From: SCTM01 sp965279655
GTDB lineage: Bacteria > Pseudomonadota > Alphaproteobacteria > Rhodospirillales > Rhodospirillaceae
Reading direction: 5' to 3'
Assembly: GCA_965279655.1 (NCBI GenBank)
Contig: OZ257255.1
Coordinates: 1,984,001-2,048,000 of the forward strand
Length of the DNA: 64,000 bases
Part shown: positions 1 through 8,597 of the stretch, piece by piece
How the letters are laid out: every line of letters starts with the position of its first letter
Position numbering within the stretch: position 1 is the stretch's first letter
Notes under the pieces: generated by a model
Told to the model about the DNA's origin: nothing
Databases searched by the model: none
The model's input: only the letters and a program-made list of their open reading frames with translations
Position numbers and translations under genes: made by a program

Positions 1-1
1 G

Positions 2-538
2 CATGCAATAAACTTGGGCATCGACCCCACACGCATAGGTGTGGCCGGATCAAGCGCCGGCGGAAACCTTGCGGCTGCATCGACCATCAGATCGCGCGAC
101 GAGCGCGGTCCATCAATTGCGTTCATGCTTCTTTTCTATCCGGTCTGCGACGCCGATCTCGAACGCCCATCGTATGCAAAGTATGGTGAGAACTTCGGAC
201 TCACCGCAGCTAAGATGCGATGGTTCTGGCAGCAATACGTTCCCAATCAGCGTGATCGGAAGAACCCCTATGTCTCCCCGTTACGCGGCCAGCTCCATGG
301 ACTGCCTCGCACGTTCATACTTGTCGCCGAATGCGATCCGTTGAGAGACGAAGCGGAAGCCTTCGCGGATGCCCTAAACGCCACGGATGTTCCGACCGAC
401 ATCACCTGCTATTACGGCACAGTTCATGGATTTCTAACCATCGCACCAACGTCTCGGCCCGGACGGAAGGCTATTGCGGATGCGGCCGCGGCTCTAAAGG
501 CTGCAATGACGTGCGCGACGTCGGACATCATCCCTTGA
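2..538 (+). CDS. Alpha/beta hydrolase, HSL-type esterase (5' partial)
   Basis: The reading frame is open from base 2, so the gene begins before the window; only the C-terminal part is here. The family hydrolyses small carboxylic esters. The nucleophile elbow GSSAG (GxSxG), an acidic residue in the DPLRDEAE segment and the HGF motif near the C-terminus form a complete Ser-Asp-His triad in the order typical of hormone-sensitive-lipase-like esterases. No signal peptide can be judged. It ends 21 bases before a LysR gene on the same strand, so the two may be co-transcribed. The substrate is unknown; an ester or lactone intermediate of the surrounding pathway is only an inference. Confidence 0.85.
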   Translation, partial: HAINLGIDPTRIGVAGSSAGGNLAAASTIRSRDERGPSIAFMLLFYPVCDADLERPSYAKYGENFGLTAAKMRWFWQQYVPNQRDRKNPYVSPLRGQLHGLPRTFILVAECDPLRDEAEAFADALNATDVPTDITCYYGTVHGFLTIAPTSRPGRKAIADAAAALKAAMTCATSDIIP

Positions 539-559
539 CGGCATTGTCGAGCGACCCCC

Positions 560-1483
560 ATGGAACTTAGACACCTCCGCTACTTTATCGTCATTGCGGA
601 GGAGCAGAACTTTCACAGCGCTGCGAAACGTCTAAACATCGCACAATCGGCTTTGTCCCGGCGCGTGAAAGATTTAGAAGCCGAACTCGGAGTGGCGCTG
701 TTCGAACGTGCCCGAAAAAGAATACGCTTAACCCCTGCAGGAGAGCACTTTGCCATCTACTCCCGCGCCAGTCTTAGTGATCTCGATGAAGCTATAGAGC
801 GAACTCGGAGGATTGCAGGAGGCTTGGAGGGCTCTTTAAGGCTTGGATTTCAACCAACTTCAATACGGCAAAATATCGTTCCCGAATCCTTTCGTCTATT
901 TCGCGAAAGATATCCATCGATCGAGCTGCAACTCGTTCCGATGACTTGGCAGCAACAGCTAAAAGAACTTGAACAGCGGACGCTGGATGCTGGCTACTGT
1001 CATATTGGCAATGAGCCAACTGATTGGTGCGAAAAACTCGTCGTCGGAAGGGAAGATTGGCTTTTGGCAATGCCCTCTTTTCACCGCTTCGCGCGCAAAA
1101 GGTTCGTAAAGCTCGGAGATCTGCACGGAGAGAACTTTGTATGGTTCCCGCGCGCAGCAAGCCCTCTGCTCTATGACGAAATTCTGCACGCTTGCGCTTC
1201 GGGTGGACTATCGCCCAATTTCGTTCAGCTTGTTGCCAGTGAAGCAACGCAACTCAGTCTAGTAGCCGCGGGCATGGGCGTGACTTTTGCCAGCACGGCT
1301 CTTTCAGCACAATCAATGGCTAACGTTGTTATGCGTCCGATACAGGACTTCTCCGTGCCCGTGGACATCAGCCTGGTATGGCGCCACGGCGTGGTGTCTC
1401 GACCCCTCGCCGGCCTAATTGAAATCGCTCGATCGCTAGTGATGAAGGCCAACCGGTCAGCCGCGTCGAGATCACGTCGGTAG
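560..1483 (+). CDS. LysR-family transcriptional regulator
   Basis: A 307-residue protein of normal LysR length. The N-terminal winged helix-turn-helix starts immediately (RHLRYFIVIAEEQNF, then SAAKRLNIAQSALSRRVKDL), followed by an effector-binding domain from about residue 90 to 290. Members bind promoters as tetramers and respond to a pathway metabolite. It lies between an esterase fragment and a luciferase-like monooxygenase on the same strand, so unlike many LysR genes it is not divergent from an obvious target. The downstream monooxygenase is the nearest candidate target, which is inference. The ATG at 560 puts the HTH at the usual distance from the N-terminus. Confidence 0.92.
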   Translation: MELRHLRYFIVIAEEQNFHSAAKRLNIAQSALSRRVKDLEAELGVALFERARKRIRLTPAGEHFAIYSRASLSDLDEAIERTRRIAGGLEGSLRLGFQPTSIRQNIVPESFRLFRERYPSIELQLVPMTWQQQLKELEQRTLDAGYCHIGNEPTDWCEKLVVGREDWLLAMPSFHRFARKRFVKLGDLHGENFVWFPRAASPLLYDEILHACASGGLSPNFVQLVASEATQLSLVAAGMGVTFASTALSAQSMANVVMRPIQDFSVPVDISLVWRHGVVSRPLAGLIEIARSLVMKANRSAASRSRR

Positions 1484-1578
1484 CCGCTACCGGCATCAAG
1501 TTGAAGCCAAATCGGTATTGGCGATCAATACGGCGTAATTTCTATAGTGGCTTGTTCAGACAATTCCTGAGGCACGCC

Positions 1579-2853
1579 ATGTTTTTTGGCTACTTCACCG
1601 AGCAGCCTTATTCAGTTCTATCTCTTGAAGAGGCACTTAAGGCTCATCCATTCGATCATCCCGCACGACGTCCGGGCGACAACGTCCTTCTGCACTCAAA
1701 CCGATTTTTCGATTCAGAAGTTGGCGCACGTCTTTATGGCGAGCACCTTAGCGACTATATCCTAGCCGATGAGTTGGGCTTCGATGGCCTTATGCTGAAC
1801 GAGCATCACAATGCACCGTTCTGCATGTCAACCAGGATCAATATTATTGCTGCCGCGTTGGCGACGCGCACACGTCGCGCCAAGCTGCTGATGCTTGGGA
1901 ACCCCTTACCTCTTTGGGAAAATCCGGTGCAGCTTGCCGAGGAACTTGCGCTGATCGATATGATAAGCGGGGGGCGATTGATTTCCGGTATCGTGCGCGG
2001 CGGTGGACAGGAGCAGTTGGCGAACAACATCAACCCTGCGTTCAACCGCGCTCGATTCTCTGAAGCTCACGATTTGCTGGTCAAAGCATGGACGGTGCCA
2101 GGGCCATGGCGATGGGAGGGTGATCATTATCACCTACGAGTCGTCAATCCTTGGGCTCTCCCCCTGCAAAAGCCGCACCCACCAATCTGGGTACCGGGCA
2201 TATCGAGTATGGAGACGATCGACTTTGCGGCAGCGCGTGGCTATCCGTACATCGCTCTTAATACTGCACTCGAGGAGACGAAGAAGATCTGGGAACGATA
2301 TGACTCAGTGGCAGCGGCGAACGGATATCCCGGTGGGTCCCCGTATCACGGTTACCTAATGAAATGCCAGGTCGCACACACAGAAGAAAAGGCTATTGAG
2401 AATGCCCGTCATTTCATGTGGATGAAGGGTGCATTCACAGGCACAGCTCACCCAGTCTGGGCATCACCCACCGGCTACAGCAATATTGCCGGAACCAAGG
2501 CGCGCAAGAAAGCTCATGCGCGTGGCACCTTCGAGCAGCAATTGGAGAATGACAGCATCATTGCCGGAACGCCCAGCCAGGTGATCGAGAAGATCCGCCG
2601 TTGGATGGAAGAGACCCGGCCTGGAATGTTGATGTTATGGCTAAACGACGGCACCATTTCCCATGATCGGGCGCAAGAATCGTTGTCGCTGATGGCACGT
2701 GAAGTGCTGCCGGCCTTACGTGAAATTGGCAAAGAGCTAGGTCTGAAAAGTGCTCTTGACGCCGGTGCAGGCATCTCTCATGCCGCACGGCATGATGCAC
2801 GAACCTCGTGGGCCAATTCGCAGGGCAATAACGCGAGAGAGAGTGTCGTTTAG
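1579..2853 (+). CDS. Luciferase-like flavin-dependent monooxygenase (LLM)
   Basis: A 424-residue TIM-barrel monooxygenase of the bacterial luciferase family, which uses reduced FMN supplied by a separate reductase. Typical signatures are MFFGYFTEQP at the start, the GFDGLMLNEHHN segment, a LLMLGNPLPLWENPVQLAEE strand and a RGGGQEQ stretch. The frame is open from 1501, but the ATG at 1579 gives the family-like N-terminus and has GAGG a few bases upstream, so the 26 extra residues are probably not translated. A candidate reductase partner is the HpaC-like gene at 16333. A hairpin overlaps the stop codon. The substrate is not recognisable; relatives act on alkanes, terpenoid ketones and aromatic compounds. 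Confidence 0.88.
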   Translation: MFFGYFTEQPYSVLSLEEALKAHPFDHPARRPGDNVLLHSNRFFDSEVGARLYGEHLSDYILADELGFDGLMLNEHHNAPFCMSTRINIIAAALATRTRRAKLLMLGNPLPLWENPVQLAEELALIDMISGGRLISGIVRGGGQEQLANNINPAFNRARFSEAHDLLVKAWTVPGPWRWEGDHYHLRVVNPWALPLQKPHPPIWVPGISSMETIDFAAARGYPYIALNTALEETKKIWERYDSVAAANGYPGGSPYHGYLMKCQVAHTEEKAIENARHFMWMKGAFTGTAHPVWASPTGYSNIAGTKARKKAHARGTFEQQLENDSIIAGTPSQVIEKIRRWMEETRPGMLMLWLNDGTISHDRAQESLSLMAREVLPALREIGKELGLKSALDAGAGISHAARHDARTSWANSQGNNARESVV

Positions 2854-2861
2854 CGACACTC
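2841..2861. terminator. Hairpin at convergent gene ends
   Basis: Perfect 8-bp stem GAGTGTCG / CGACACTC with a 5-base loop TTTAG. The loop contains the TAG stop of the luciferase-like gene, and the hairpin lies just before the stop of the convergent alpha/beta hydrolase. There is no U-tract on either side, so it may protect mRNA 3' ends or slow polymerase rather than act as a classical intrinsic terminator. Confidence 0.45.
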
Positions 2862-2875
2862 ATAGCCTCAAGGAT

Positions 2876-3643
2876 CTATGAGGACAAAAGTCGTTTGATT
2901 TCTCGCGACAATACTAATGGATTCTCAAGATCGACAAGATGCCCCTCTCCCGCCAGCACATCAAACGTGCAATTTGAGAGCGCAGCGCGATACTGCTCAC
3001 AACAACTCCGCGGAACGATACGGTCTTGATCGCTCCATAGCACGTGGGCAGAGACTTTTATAGATTCTAGGAGATACGGTAGTGCCGGATCGTGCATGTA
3101 CGGTTTCCACGCGATCCGGGTAGTTGTTTGGCGGTTGAGTTCCCATAGTTCAAAATGCGTGTCATCTGGATTAGGGAACAATCGGTCGAAGGTGGTCTCA
3201 TTCACGAAGCCCTTGCGAATACAATCGTATGTCGCGAATAGGAAAAGATCGAGGATCTCTCCCTCGTTAGGCTTAATACCCATCGGTGAATGCAGGACCA
3301 TCGAGGTCACCCGCTGCGGACTGTGAGCGGCCAATTCAGCCGCAAGCCAACCTCCGAAACCAAGGCCGACGATCGCGCCGGGTGCCGCCCCGACCGTATC
3401 CAATAGAACACCTGTAAGAGCTGCTAGATCCGTTACGCTTCGCAGCCACTCCGGCAACGTGGCGCCATCGTAACCCGGTAATGCGGGCGCAATCACGCAG
3501 TGAGACTGAGATAGATCCTCATGCAGAGCACCCCAGTTCCGGCCCATATCCCGAGGCAGAATAGTCAGCGGCGGGCCATTCCCGGCGATGAACACGTTGG
3601 TCGTAATTTCGCCAATTTTGACTGTACGGCAATCGGGTGACAC
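2876..3643 (-). CDS. Alpha/beta-hydrolase-fold protein lacking the nucleophile serine
   Basis: A 255-residue alpha/beta hydrolase fold. The oxyanion-side loop (GNGPPLTILP) and the C-terminal GEGHLVDLENP segment with the family histidine are present, and an acid is seen in SDQDRIVPR. The nucleophile elbow reads G-L-G-F-G (residues 93-97), so glycine 95 sits where GxSxG has serine. On current understanding this would remove the covalent nucleophile. It may be a pseudoenzyme, or may use substrate-assisted or lyase/aldolase-like chemistry as some other members of the fold do. It starts with GTG and is the last gene of the minus-strand run, about 200 bases downstream of the FAD oxidoreductase. Confidence 0.82.
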   Translation of the reverse strand: MSPDCRTVKIGEITTNVFIAGNGPPLTILPRDMGRNWGALHEDLSQSHCVIAPALPGYDGATLPEWLRSVTDLAALTGVLLDTVGAAPGAIVGLGFGGWLAAELAAHSPQRVTSMVLHSPMGIKPNEGEILDLFLFATYDCIRKGFVNETTFDRLFPNPDDTHFELWELNRQTTTRIAWKPYMHDPALPYLLESIKVSAHVLWSDQDRIVPRSCCEQYRAALSNCTFDVLAGEGHLVDLENPLVLSREIKRLLSS

Positions 3644-3840
3644 GGAGGCCCTCGCTTCGCTCTCGTTACGACGCCGACCTTTACCTCACGCCTACCCAGT
3701 GCCGCCAACACCAATTCAGCGACAACTTGATGCTTCGATGGCATTATCTTGAGCGGTAGTATTCTGCAAATGCAGTTAGACTAAGAGGCGCAGCACTAAC
3801 GTCATAGCGGAGGATTTTTCGTGGGGCGGAAAACGTCGTA

Positions 3841-5622
3841 TTACGCTCCGCGCTTGGTTCCAGCTGCGTGCCGGCCTGCGATATAGCCCTGAGAGGCCGC
3901 GCGAGCGATGCCATGAAGACCGAATCCCCCTGCCGCCTCACCACCACAATAGAGGCCGGGTATCACCTCACCGTTGAGATCAACGACGCCGCAATTAGAA
4001 TTGATACGTAAACCAGCGCGCGTATCGTGAACGACCGGGGTCGACCACGCCGCATAGAAGGGTGGCTGAGCAATCTTGTACGCTGGATGCGGTTTACCAA
4101 AATCCGAGTCCGTACCGCTCTCAACGAACCCATTATAGCGGCGAACCGTCTCCACGAGATTGGCTGGCGGCATCGGCACACGTTGGTGCTTCATTTTAAT
4201 CTTATCAGCAAGCTCCTCGATGGATTGCGCGCTGAAGAAAAAGCCCCCCTCGTAGTCAACGTTGGGCGAATTTGTATTCCATTCTTCTCGTTCGACCGCG
4301 GCTGCATCGAAAATCGCCCAAATCGGCCCGCCTCCGTTATGCGCATCGCCGATCCCTGCGAGGGCAGCGTTGATGTAGTTGGCCGTCTTGAATTTGATAT
4401 TTTCAGCGTTCTTATAGTTGCCGTGGATATACGGATTCACATCGCCATAGCTGTTTGCAGGAAAGCCGCCTGCCGTCTCATCAAAGAAGCGGTGACCCAG
4501 CATATTGACTTGAACAACGTTCTGCCAATCAGAGACTCGCATTCCCGACGCTCTGGCTTTATTGAACACCGGACTGCCAGGCTGCCATTGCGCGCTGGCG
4601 TAGCAATACTGGCTCCCGACGAGTTCGGCCTTGGCGAGAGTAAAACCGAACTCCGCCGATTGATTGAAAAGGCCCCAGAGCGAAGCGCCAATTTCCATCG
4701 CGGCGATTTCGCCGCTAGCATCTTGGTTTGACCACGGCATTCCAGCCAAACCGCAGTATTCATCTGTGAGTCTCGGATCAAACATGCGGCGAAAGTTGAC
4801 GTTGCCGGTGGAGCCGCCAGTGCCAATAATGACCGCCTTCCGCGCTCGAAAATTGAGCTTCTTACCGTTGGCACTAACCGTGATGCCGGTAACAGGCCCG
4901 CTACGCTGGTCCTCTCGGTGGAGCTGAATCATGCGGTGTTCCAGCAAAATCTCCACGCCGAGCTTGCGCGCGACTTCCTCTAGCGGACCGATGAAGCCAC
5001 AGCCTCGCGACACCTTAGCCCGGACGTCGGGATCGAGCGGCTTTCCCGTTTGCGCGAGTGGCCACTGCATCGCAGCAACATGCGTCAACCGCGGCGCCGA
5101 GTTGCCAGATGCCAAGCCGCCCTTGTTTGGGGCCTTATCGATGAATTTGACGCCATGAGACACTAGCCACTCAAAAGTGGGCACACTGCTATCGGCATAC
5201 GCGCGGACAATCTCCCGATCGTTGTAACGATAATCGGGAACCCCGTTTGGCTCGATGACAGACCAATCCGTCAAGTCGCGAAACAGAAGGTCCGGCGTAT
5301 CAACAATGCCGTACTTCTTTTGGAGACTCGTTCCGCCCCCCAAGAGAACATGTCCACCGCTGACGTATGCATGGCCACCCAGATGAGGCTCTGCCTCAAC
5401 AAGAATGACGGAGGCTCCGCTTTCGCGCGCAGCGACAGCCGCCGGCAGGCCCATGGCACCTGAACCTACAACGATGACGTCAGCTTCGCGATTCCATCTC
5501 CTTGGCTTGGAGGATGATTGCGCCAGCGCGGGAGATGAATCGCTAGCGACCGCGGCCGCCGCTCCAGCCCTAACTACTCCCGTCATAAATCGGCGGCGAG
5601 ATGCCTTCTGATCTACGGCCAT
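3841..5622 (-). CDS. Exported FAD-dependent oxidoreductase (fumarate reductase / ketosteroid dehydrogenase-like)
   Basis: A 593-residue flavoprotein. The N-terminus carries a twin-arginine signal (SRRRFM followed by an Ala/Val-rich stretch to about residue 35), so it is probably folded with FAD and exported by Tat. The dinucleotide-binding motif VVGSGAMGLPAA begins near residue 50, and the C-terminal FAD-binding segment GLYCGGEAAGG matches the FAD_binding_2 family of fumarate reductases and 3-ketosteroid dehydrogenases. ATG at 5622 has GGGGGA upstream; an in-frame TTG at 5634 is less likely. An exported cytochrome c is encoded two genes upstream in the same run, a plausible electron partner. 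Substrate unknown: it should reduce or desaturate a C-C bond next to a carbonyl or carboxyl group. Confidence 0.86.
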   Translation of the reverse strand: MAVDQKASRRRFMTGVVRAGAAAAVASDSSPALAQSSSKPRRWNREADVIVVGSGAMGLPAAVAARESGASVILVEAEPHLGGHAYVSGGHVLLGGGTSLQKKYGIVDTPDLLFRDLTDWSVIEPNGVPDYRYNDREIVRAYADSSVPTFEWLVSHGVKFIDKAPNKGGLASGNSAPRLTHVAAMQWPLAQTGKPLDPDVRAKVSRGCGFIGPLEEVARKLGVEILLEHRMIQLHREDQRSGPVTGITVSANGKKLNFRARKAVIIGTGGSTGNVNFRRMFDPRLTDEYCGLAGMPWSNQDASGEIAAMEIGASLWGLFNQSAEFGFTLAKAELVGSQYCYASAQWQPGSPVFNKARASGMRVSDWQNVVQVNMLGHRFFDETAGGFPANSYGDVNPYIHGNYKNAENIKFKTANYINAALAGIGDAHNGGGPIWAIFDAAAVEREEWNTNSPNVDYEGGFFFSAQSIEELADKIKMKHQRVPMPPANLVETVRRYNGFVESGTDSDFGKPHPAYKIAQPPFYAAWSTPVVHDTRAGLRINSNCGVVDLNGEVIPGLYCGGEAAGGFGLHGIARAASQGYIAGRHAAGTKRGA

Positions 5623-5657
5623 ACTGTCCCCCAAGATTTTCGATCAATCGTTGCGGC

Positions 5658-6542
5658 CTAGGAAATGACTTTACAATCAACTTCAACGACACCAGTGACC
5701 GGAAGTCGGCTCATGAAGTGTTCTGTAAAGGCTTTCGTTACCGTTTCGAGCGTCCAAGCTTCTCCCGGGCATGTCAGCACCGGAGATAGAATTGCGGGAT
5801 GCGTCATTAATGAAAGATGCTTGCCGTCGATGCGGACAACTTGGCCCGTTACTGGAGCAGCCGCCTCCGAGAGCAGATAGGTGACAATCGGAGCATTGAG
5901 ATCGGGCGAAACGACGGCGCGTCGATCGTGCGCTTGTCCTTTTGCACGAAGATATTCGGCCGTCGCGTCAGACATGCGCGTCGTCGCGATTGGGGAGATA
6001 GCGTTTACCCGGACACCCGTGCCCTTCATGTCCGCCGCCCACCCGTATGTCAGGGATGCAACTGCACCTTTGGTCGCGCCGTAAACCGCCATCTCCGGGA
6101 TTCCCGTTTGCGCACCGGACGTGATACTCACCAGTGAACCGCGACCTTGCTTTTGCATCTCTCGCAACGCAAGAACGCCACAGAAAATGGTGCCGACAAC
6201 ATTCACCTCTACAACCTTACGAATCCGCTCAGGGTTCTCTTCTGCAGGAAGTGCGCGGTAAAAGAGTGCGGCATTGCTGACAAAGCCATCCAACGATCCG
6301 AATCGCTCGACGCAGTGGGCAATTAGTCCTTCGACGGCCGACCACTGACTAATATCGGCGCCGTACGCAAAGGCACTGCCTCCGGCGTCGCTGATTGTCT
6401 TAGCAACCTGCTGTGCTTCTGCCTCATCGATATCGTTGACTAGTACGCGCGCGCCGGCGGCCGCAGCATGCTTTGCAAATGCCTCGCCGAGGCCCCGACC
6501 GGCACCCGTAACGACGACGGCTTTTCCTGTAAGTACGCCCAT
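5658..6542 (-). CDS. Short-chain dehydrogenase/reductase
   Basis: A 294-residue classical SDR. The cofactor motif GAGRGLG (TGxxxGxG) is at residues 13-19, the NAG motif is NAA, the catalytic serine is in SITSG and the active site is YGATK. Asp-Ile-Asp after beta-2 suggests NAD(H) preference. The protein has about 45 extra residues after the usual C-terminus, as in SDRs related to the dehydrogenase domain of multifunctional beta-oxidation enzymes, so a hydroxyacyl-CoA or cyclic alcohol substrate is possible. It lies 35 bases upstream of the Tat-exported flavoprotein and 38 bases downstream of the cytochrome c gene, probably in one transcript. Confidence 0.88.
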   Translation of the reverse strand: MGVLTGKAVVVTGAGRGLGEAFAKHAAAAGARVLVNDIDEAEAQQVAKTISDAGGSAFAYGADISQWSAVEGLIAHCVERFGSLDGFVSNAALFYRALPAEENPERIRKVVEVNVVGTIFCGVLALREMQKQGRGSLVSITSGAQTGIPEMAVYGATKGAVASLTYGWAADMKGTGVRVNAISPIATTRMSDATAEYLRAKGQAHDRRAVVSPDLNAPIVTYLLSEAAAPVTGQVVRIDGKHLSLMTHPAILSPVLTCPGEAWTLETVTKAFTEHFMSRLPVTGVVEVDCKVIS

Positions 6543-6580
6543 GCGAATGACGTTATCCGATATGTTGCGATAAGCGAACG

Positions 6581-6913
6581 CTAACCCTTGCGCGCCGGAG
6601 GTCTTACAGATCTAAGAAAAGCGTAAATGTCCGACAACTCCTGCTTGCTGAGCTGATCGTCAGCAAAGACTGGCATGTCGGCACGCGGACTGCGGACCTG
6701 TCGCTCAAATCTTTCCCATGACACGGCGTTCGGATTAAGACGCGGCCCCGCTGGCCCGCCACCTTGGCCCGTGTCGCCGTGGCATTTGTCGCAGCCGCTT
6801 TTTATAAAGCCTGCCTTTCCGCGCTCAATCATCGCCTGATCAATCTCTTGCGCTCGAGTATCCAGCGCTCCGCATGTCAAAACGGCCGCAAAAAACACCA
6901 CCCAATGCCGCAT
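6581..6913 (-). CDS. Exported small c-type cytochrome
   Basis: A 110-residue protein with a Sec signal peptide (MRHWVVFFAAVLTCGA... cleaved near DTRA/QE) and one haem-binding CxxCH (CDKCH) at about residues 40-44, preceded by GKAGFIKSG. A methionine of the DMPVF segment can serve as sixth ligand. It is a monohaem class I cytochrome acting in the periplasm. Its position among redox genes (FAD oxidoreductase and SDR downstream, peroxiredoxin upstream) suggests that it takes electrons from the Tat-exported flavoprotein; this is inference from position. Spacing is 15 bases to the peroxiredoxin gene and 38 to the SDR. Confidence 0.9.
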   Translation of the reverse strand: MRHWVVFFAAVLTCGALDTRAQEIDQAMIERGKAGFIKSGCDKCHGDTGQGGGPAGPRLNPNAVSWERFERQVRSPRADMPVFADDQLSKQELSDIYAFLRSVRPPARKG

Positions 6914-6928
6914 TAGTAATCCCCGTCA

Positions 6929-7423
6929 CTACGCTTGGCTGAGAATCGTCTCAACGTTCGAGACCGCAAACATTCCGGGCTGATCGAGGTTAAACAACCG
7001 GACGATCCCGTCTTCGACAAGCATTGAGAAACGGCGCGAACGAATGCCCATACCGCGCGCCGTCTGATCGTTCTCTATCCCAAGTTTTTTCACATACTCA
7101 GCCGAGCCATCCGCGAGGAACCGCACTTGGCCTTTTGCGTTCAGGTGGAGACTCCAAGCGTGCATCACGAATGCATCGTTGACCGAGACACACCATATCT
7201 CATCGACACCCTTCGACTTTAGTTGCGCAGCTTTCGCAATATATCCTGGAGCGTGTTGGCTTGAGCAAAGTGGCGTGAACGCGCCAGGCACCCCAAAAAT
7301 GACGATGCGCTTTTCTTTTACAAGCTCACTAATCGCAAGATGGTAAGTCCCGATGGCGCACCCTTCGGTGTCAACATGCTCGAATAGCGCGCCGTCAGGC
7401 AGGCGCTCTCCTACGGCGACCAT
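6929..7423 (-). CDS. Peroxiredoxin, Prx5/AhpE-like redoxin
   Basis: A 164-residue thioredoxin-fold peroxidase. The peroxidatic cysteine lies in the motif PGAFTPLCSSQHAPGY at about residues 45-60, the Prx5-subfamily signature, and length matches single-domain Prx5 proteins. A second cysteine (EIWCVSV) is in the core and may not be a resolving residue. It reduces H2O2 or organic hydroperoxides using thiols, probably in the cytoplasm because no signal is visible. It is the first gene of the sub-operon that continues with cytochrome c, SDR and the FAD oxidoreductase, and could protect against peroxide made by uncoupled flavin chemistry. Confidence 0.92.
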   Translation of the reverse strand: MVAVGERLPDGALFEHVDTEGCAIGTYHLAISELVKEKRIVIFGVPGAFTPLCSSQHAPGYIAKAAQLKSKGVDEIWCVSVNDAFVMHAWSLHLNAKGQVRFLADGSAEYVKKLGIENDQTARGMGIRSRRFSMLVEDGIVRLFNLDQPGMFAVSNVETILSQA

Positions 7424-7482
7424 GCGCCGTCTCCTTCAATGTGTATTCCTCGCCTTAGCGTCCCGCCTCGTTCCGAGCTCGT

Positions 7483-7502
7483 CCAATATTGAATCGGTAT
7501 AG
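7483..7502. promoter_or_regulatory. AT-rich site shared with 19520-19539
   Basis: The 20-base site CCAATATTGAATCGGTATAG lies 60-80 bases upstream of the peroxiredoxin start. It matches 16 of 20 positions of CCAATATCGAATTAATATAG at 19520, which lies at a similar distance from the amidohydrolase start at 19429 in the same orientation. It could be a shared promoter element or operator. The short length makes chance similarity possible. Confidence 0.3.
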
Positions 7503-7535
7503 CGTCCGGCGGTACCTCATATCACATCGCAGAAA

Positions 7536-8597
7536 TCAACCCGCACCAATGGTCCCATTGGATTCGCCATATGTCGATGATAGTTCAAACTGTTCGACCT
7601 CAGCCTCAAGTTGATCAAGAAGAGCCCGCACCCATGAGGGTGATACGCCCTCCACAATGAAGACAATTCGCGTTGTCTGATCTGATGAAGGCCAGCATTC
7701 CAACCACTCCAAAGGATGAAAGATGTGCTGGACCCCATGAACCACGGCTGGCCGACCTGGCACATCGCTTACCGCTACGAGGCCCTTAACACGCAGAAGC
7801 TTGGCACCGCAATTTTCAGCCAACGCCTGAAGAAAAAGCGTCAGTGCCGCAGCCTTGAAAGGAGATTGCCTGGCGATCACGTACGAAACGATCTCGCTAT
7901 CGTGATGGTGCGGTGGCGGTTCTGCGGGATGTTCGATCGCAGCCCACGCTCTAATCTCAGAATCTCGAACGCGTCGTGTTAAGAGCGCGATTAGAGTTTC
8001 ATCTTCCGCCACCTCACCGCGGACAATTTCATGAAGCAATGCGTGCGAATTGAGTTGTCGTAGTTTCGTCGTTAATTCGCGTCCGCGATCCTCTGAAAGA
8101 TCGGTCTTTGTTACTACCAGTGCGTCGGCAAACGCGATCTGGCGTCGGGAGAGATCGTGCTCCTGAATGGTATCGAGACCAAGCACGGCGTCGACGGTGA
8201 CGATCAAGTTGTCGACCGTGTACGATTCTCTAATCGTCGGGTCTGTCATAATCGCATGTAGAATAGGTGCGGGCTCGGCCAATCCAGTAGTCTCGATTAT
8301 GACTCGATCGAAACTTGGCATCTCACCCGTTGCGCGCCTGTGAACCAGCTCCTGCAGCGTACAAATGAGATCAGTCTTGATGTTGCAACAAAGGCAGCCG
8401 CTCGTAAGCTGCACCCACTGATCGCTCGTTATTTCGACGAGATCCTGATCGATACCCAACTCAGCGAATTCATTTATAATGACGGCGGTGCGAGATAATT
8501 CCGCGCACCTTAAAAGTCCACGAAGAAGCGTGGTTTTTCCGCTGCCAAGAAACCCCGTTATTATCGATATGGGTGTCACTTTTGCACTAGGGTGCAA
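7536..8597 (-). CDS. CobW/COG0523 family GTPase, putative metallochaperone
   Basis: A 353-residue G3E GTPase. The Walker A GFLGSGKTTLL is at residues 15-25, the metal-binding CxCC motif reads GCLCCN near residue 68, and a switch acidic motif and VTKTDL guanine-specificity motif follow. The C-terminal CobW_C domain is preceded by a His-rich stretch (HHHDSE) that may bind metal. Family members deliver Zn, Co or Fe to client enzymes. Here the likely client is the upstream cyclic amidohydrolase, an inference from position. The first possible start is a TTG at 8597 that overlaps the upstream small gene by 11 bases; a GTG at 8579 would avoid the overlap. No clear ribosome-binding site decides between them. 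Confidence 0.9.
   Translation of the reverse strand: MHPSAKVTPISIITGFLGSGKTTLLRGLLRCAELSRTAVIINEFAELGIDQDLVEITSDQWVQLTSGCLCCNIKTDLICTLQELVHRRATGEMPSFDRVIIETTGLAEPAPILHAIMTDPTIRESYTVDNLIVTVDAVLGLDTIQEHDLSRRQIAFADALVVTKTDLSEDRGRELTTKLRQLNSHALLHEIVRGEVAEDETLIALLTRRVRDSEIRAWAAIEHPAEPPPHHHDSEIVSYVIARQSPFKAAALTLFLQALAENCGAKLLRVKGLVAVSDVPGRPAVVHGVQHIFHPLEWLECWPSSDQTTRIVFIVEGVSPSWVRALLDQLEAEVEQFELSSTYGESNGTIGAG

Noticed and set aside
4027..4731. Long plus-strand open frame (234 codons) opposite the FAD oxidoreductase
   Set aside because: It lies wholly antisense to a gene with clear motifs, has basic, low-complexity composition and no ribosome-binding site.
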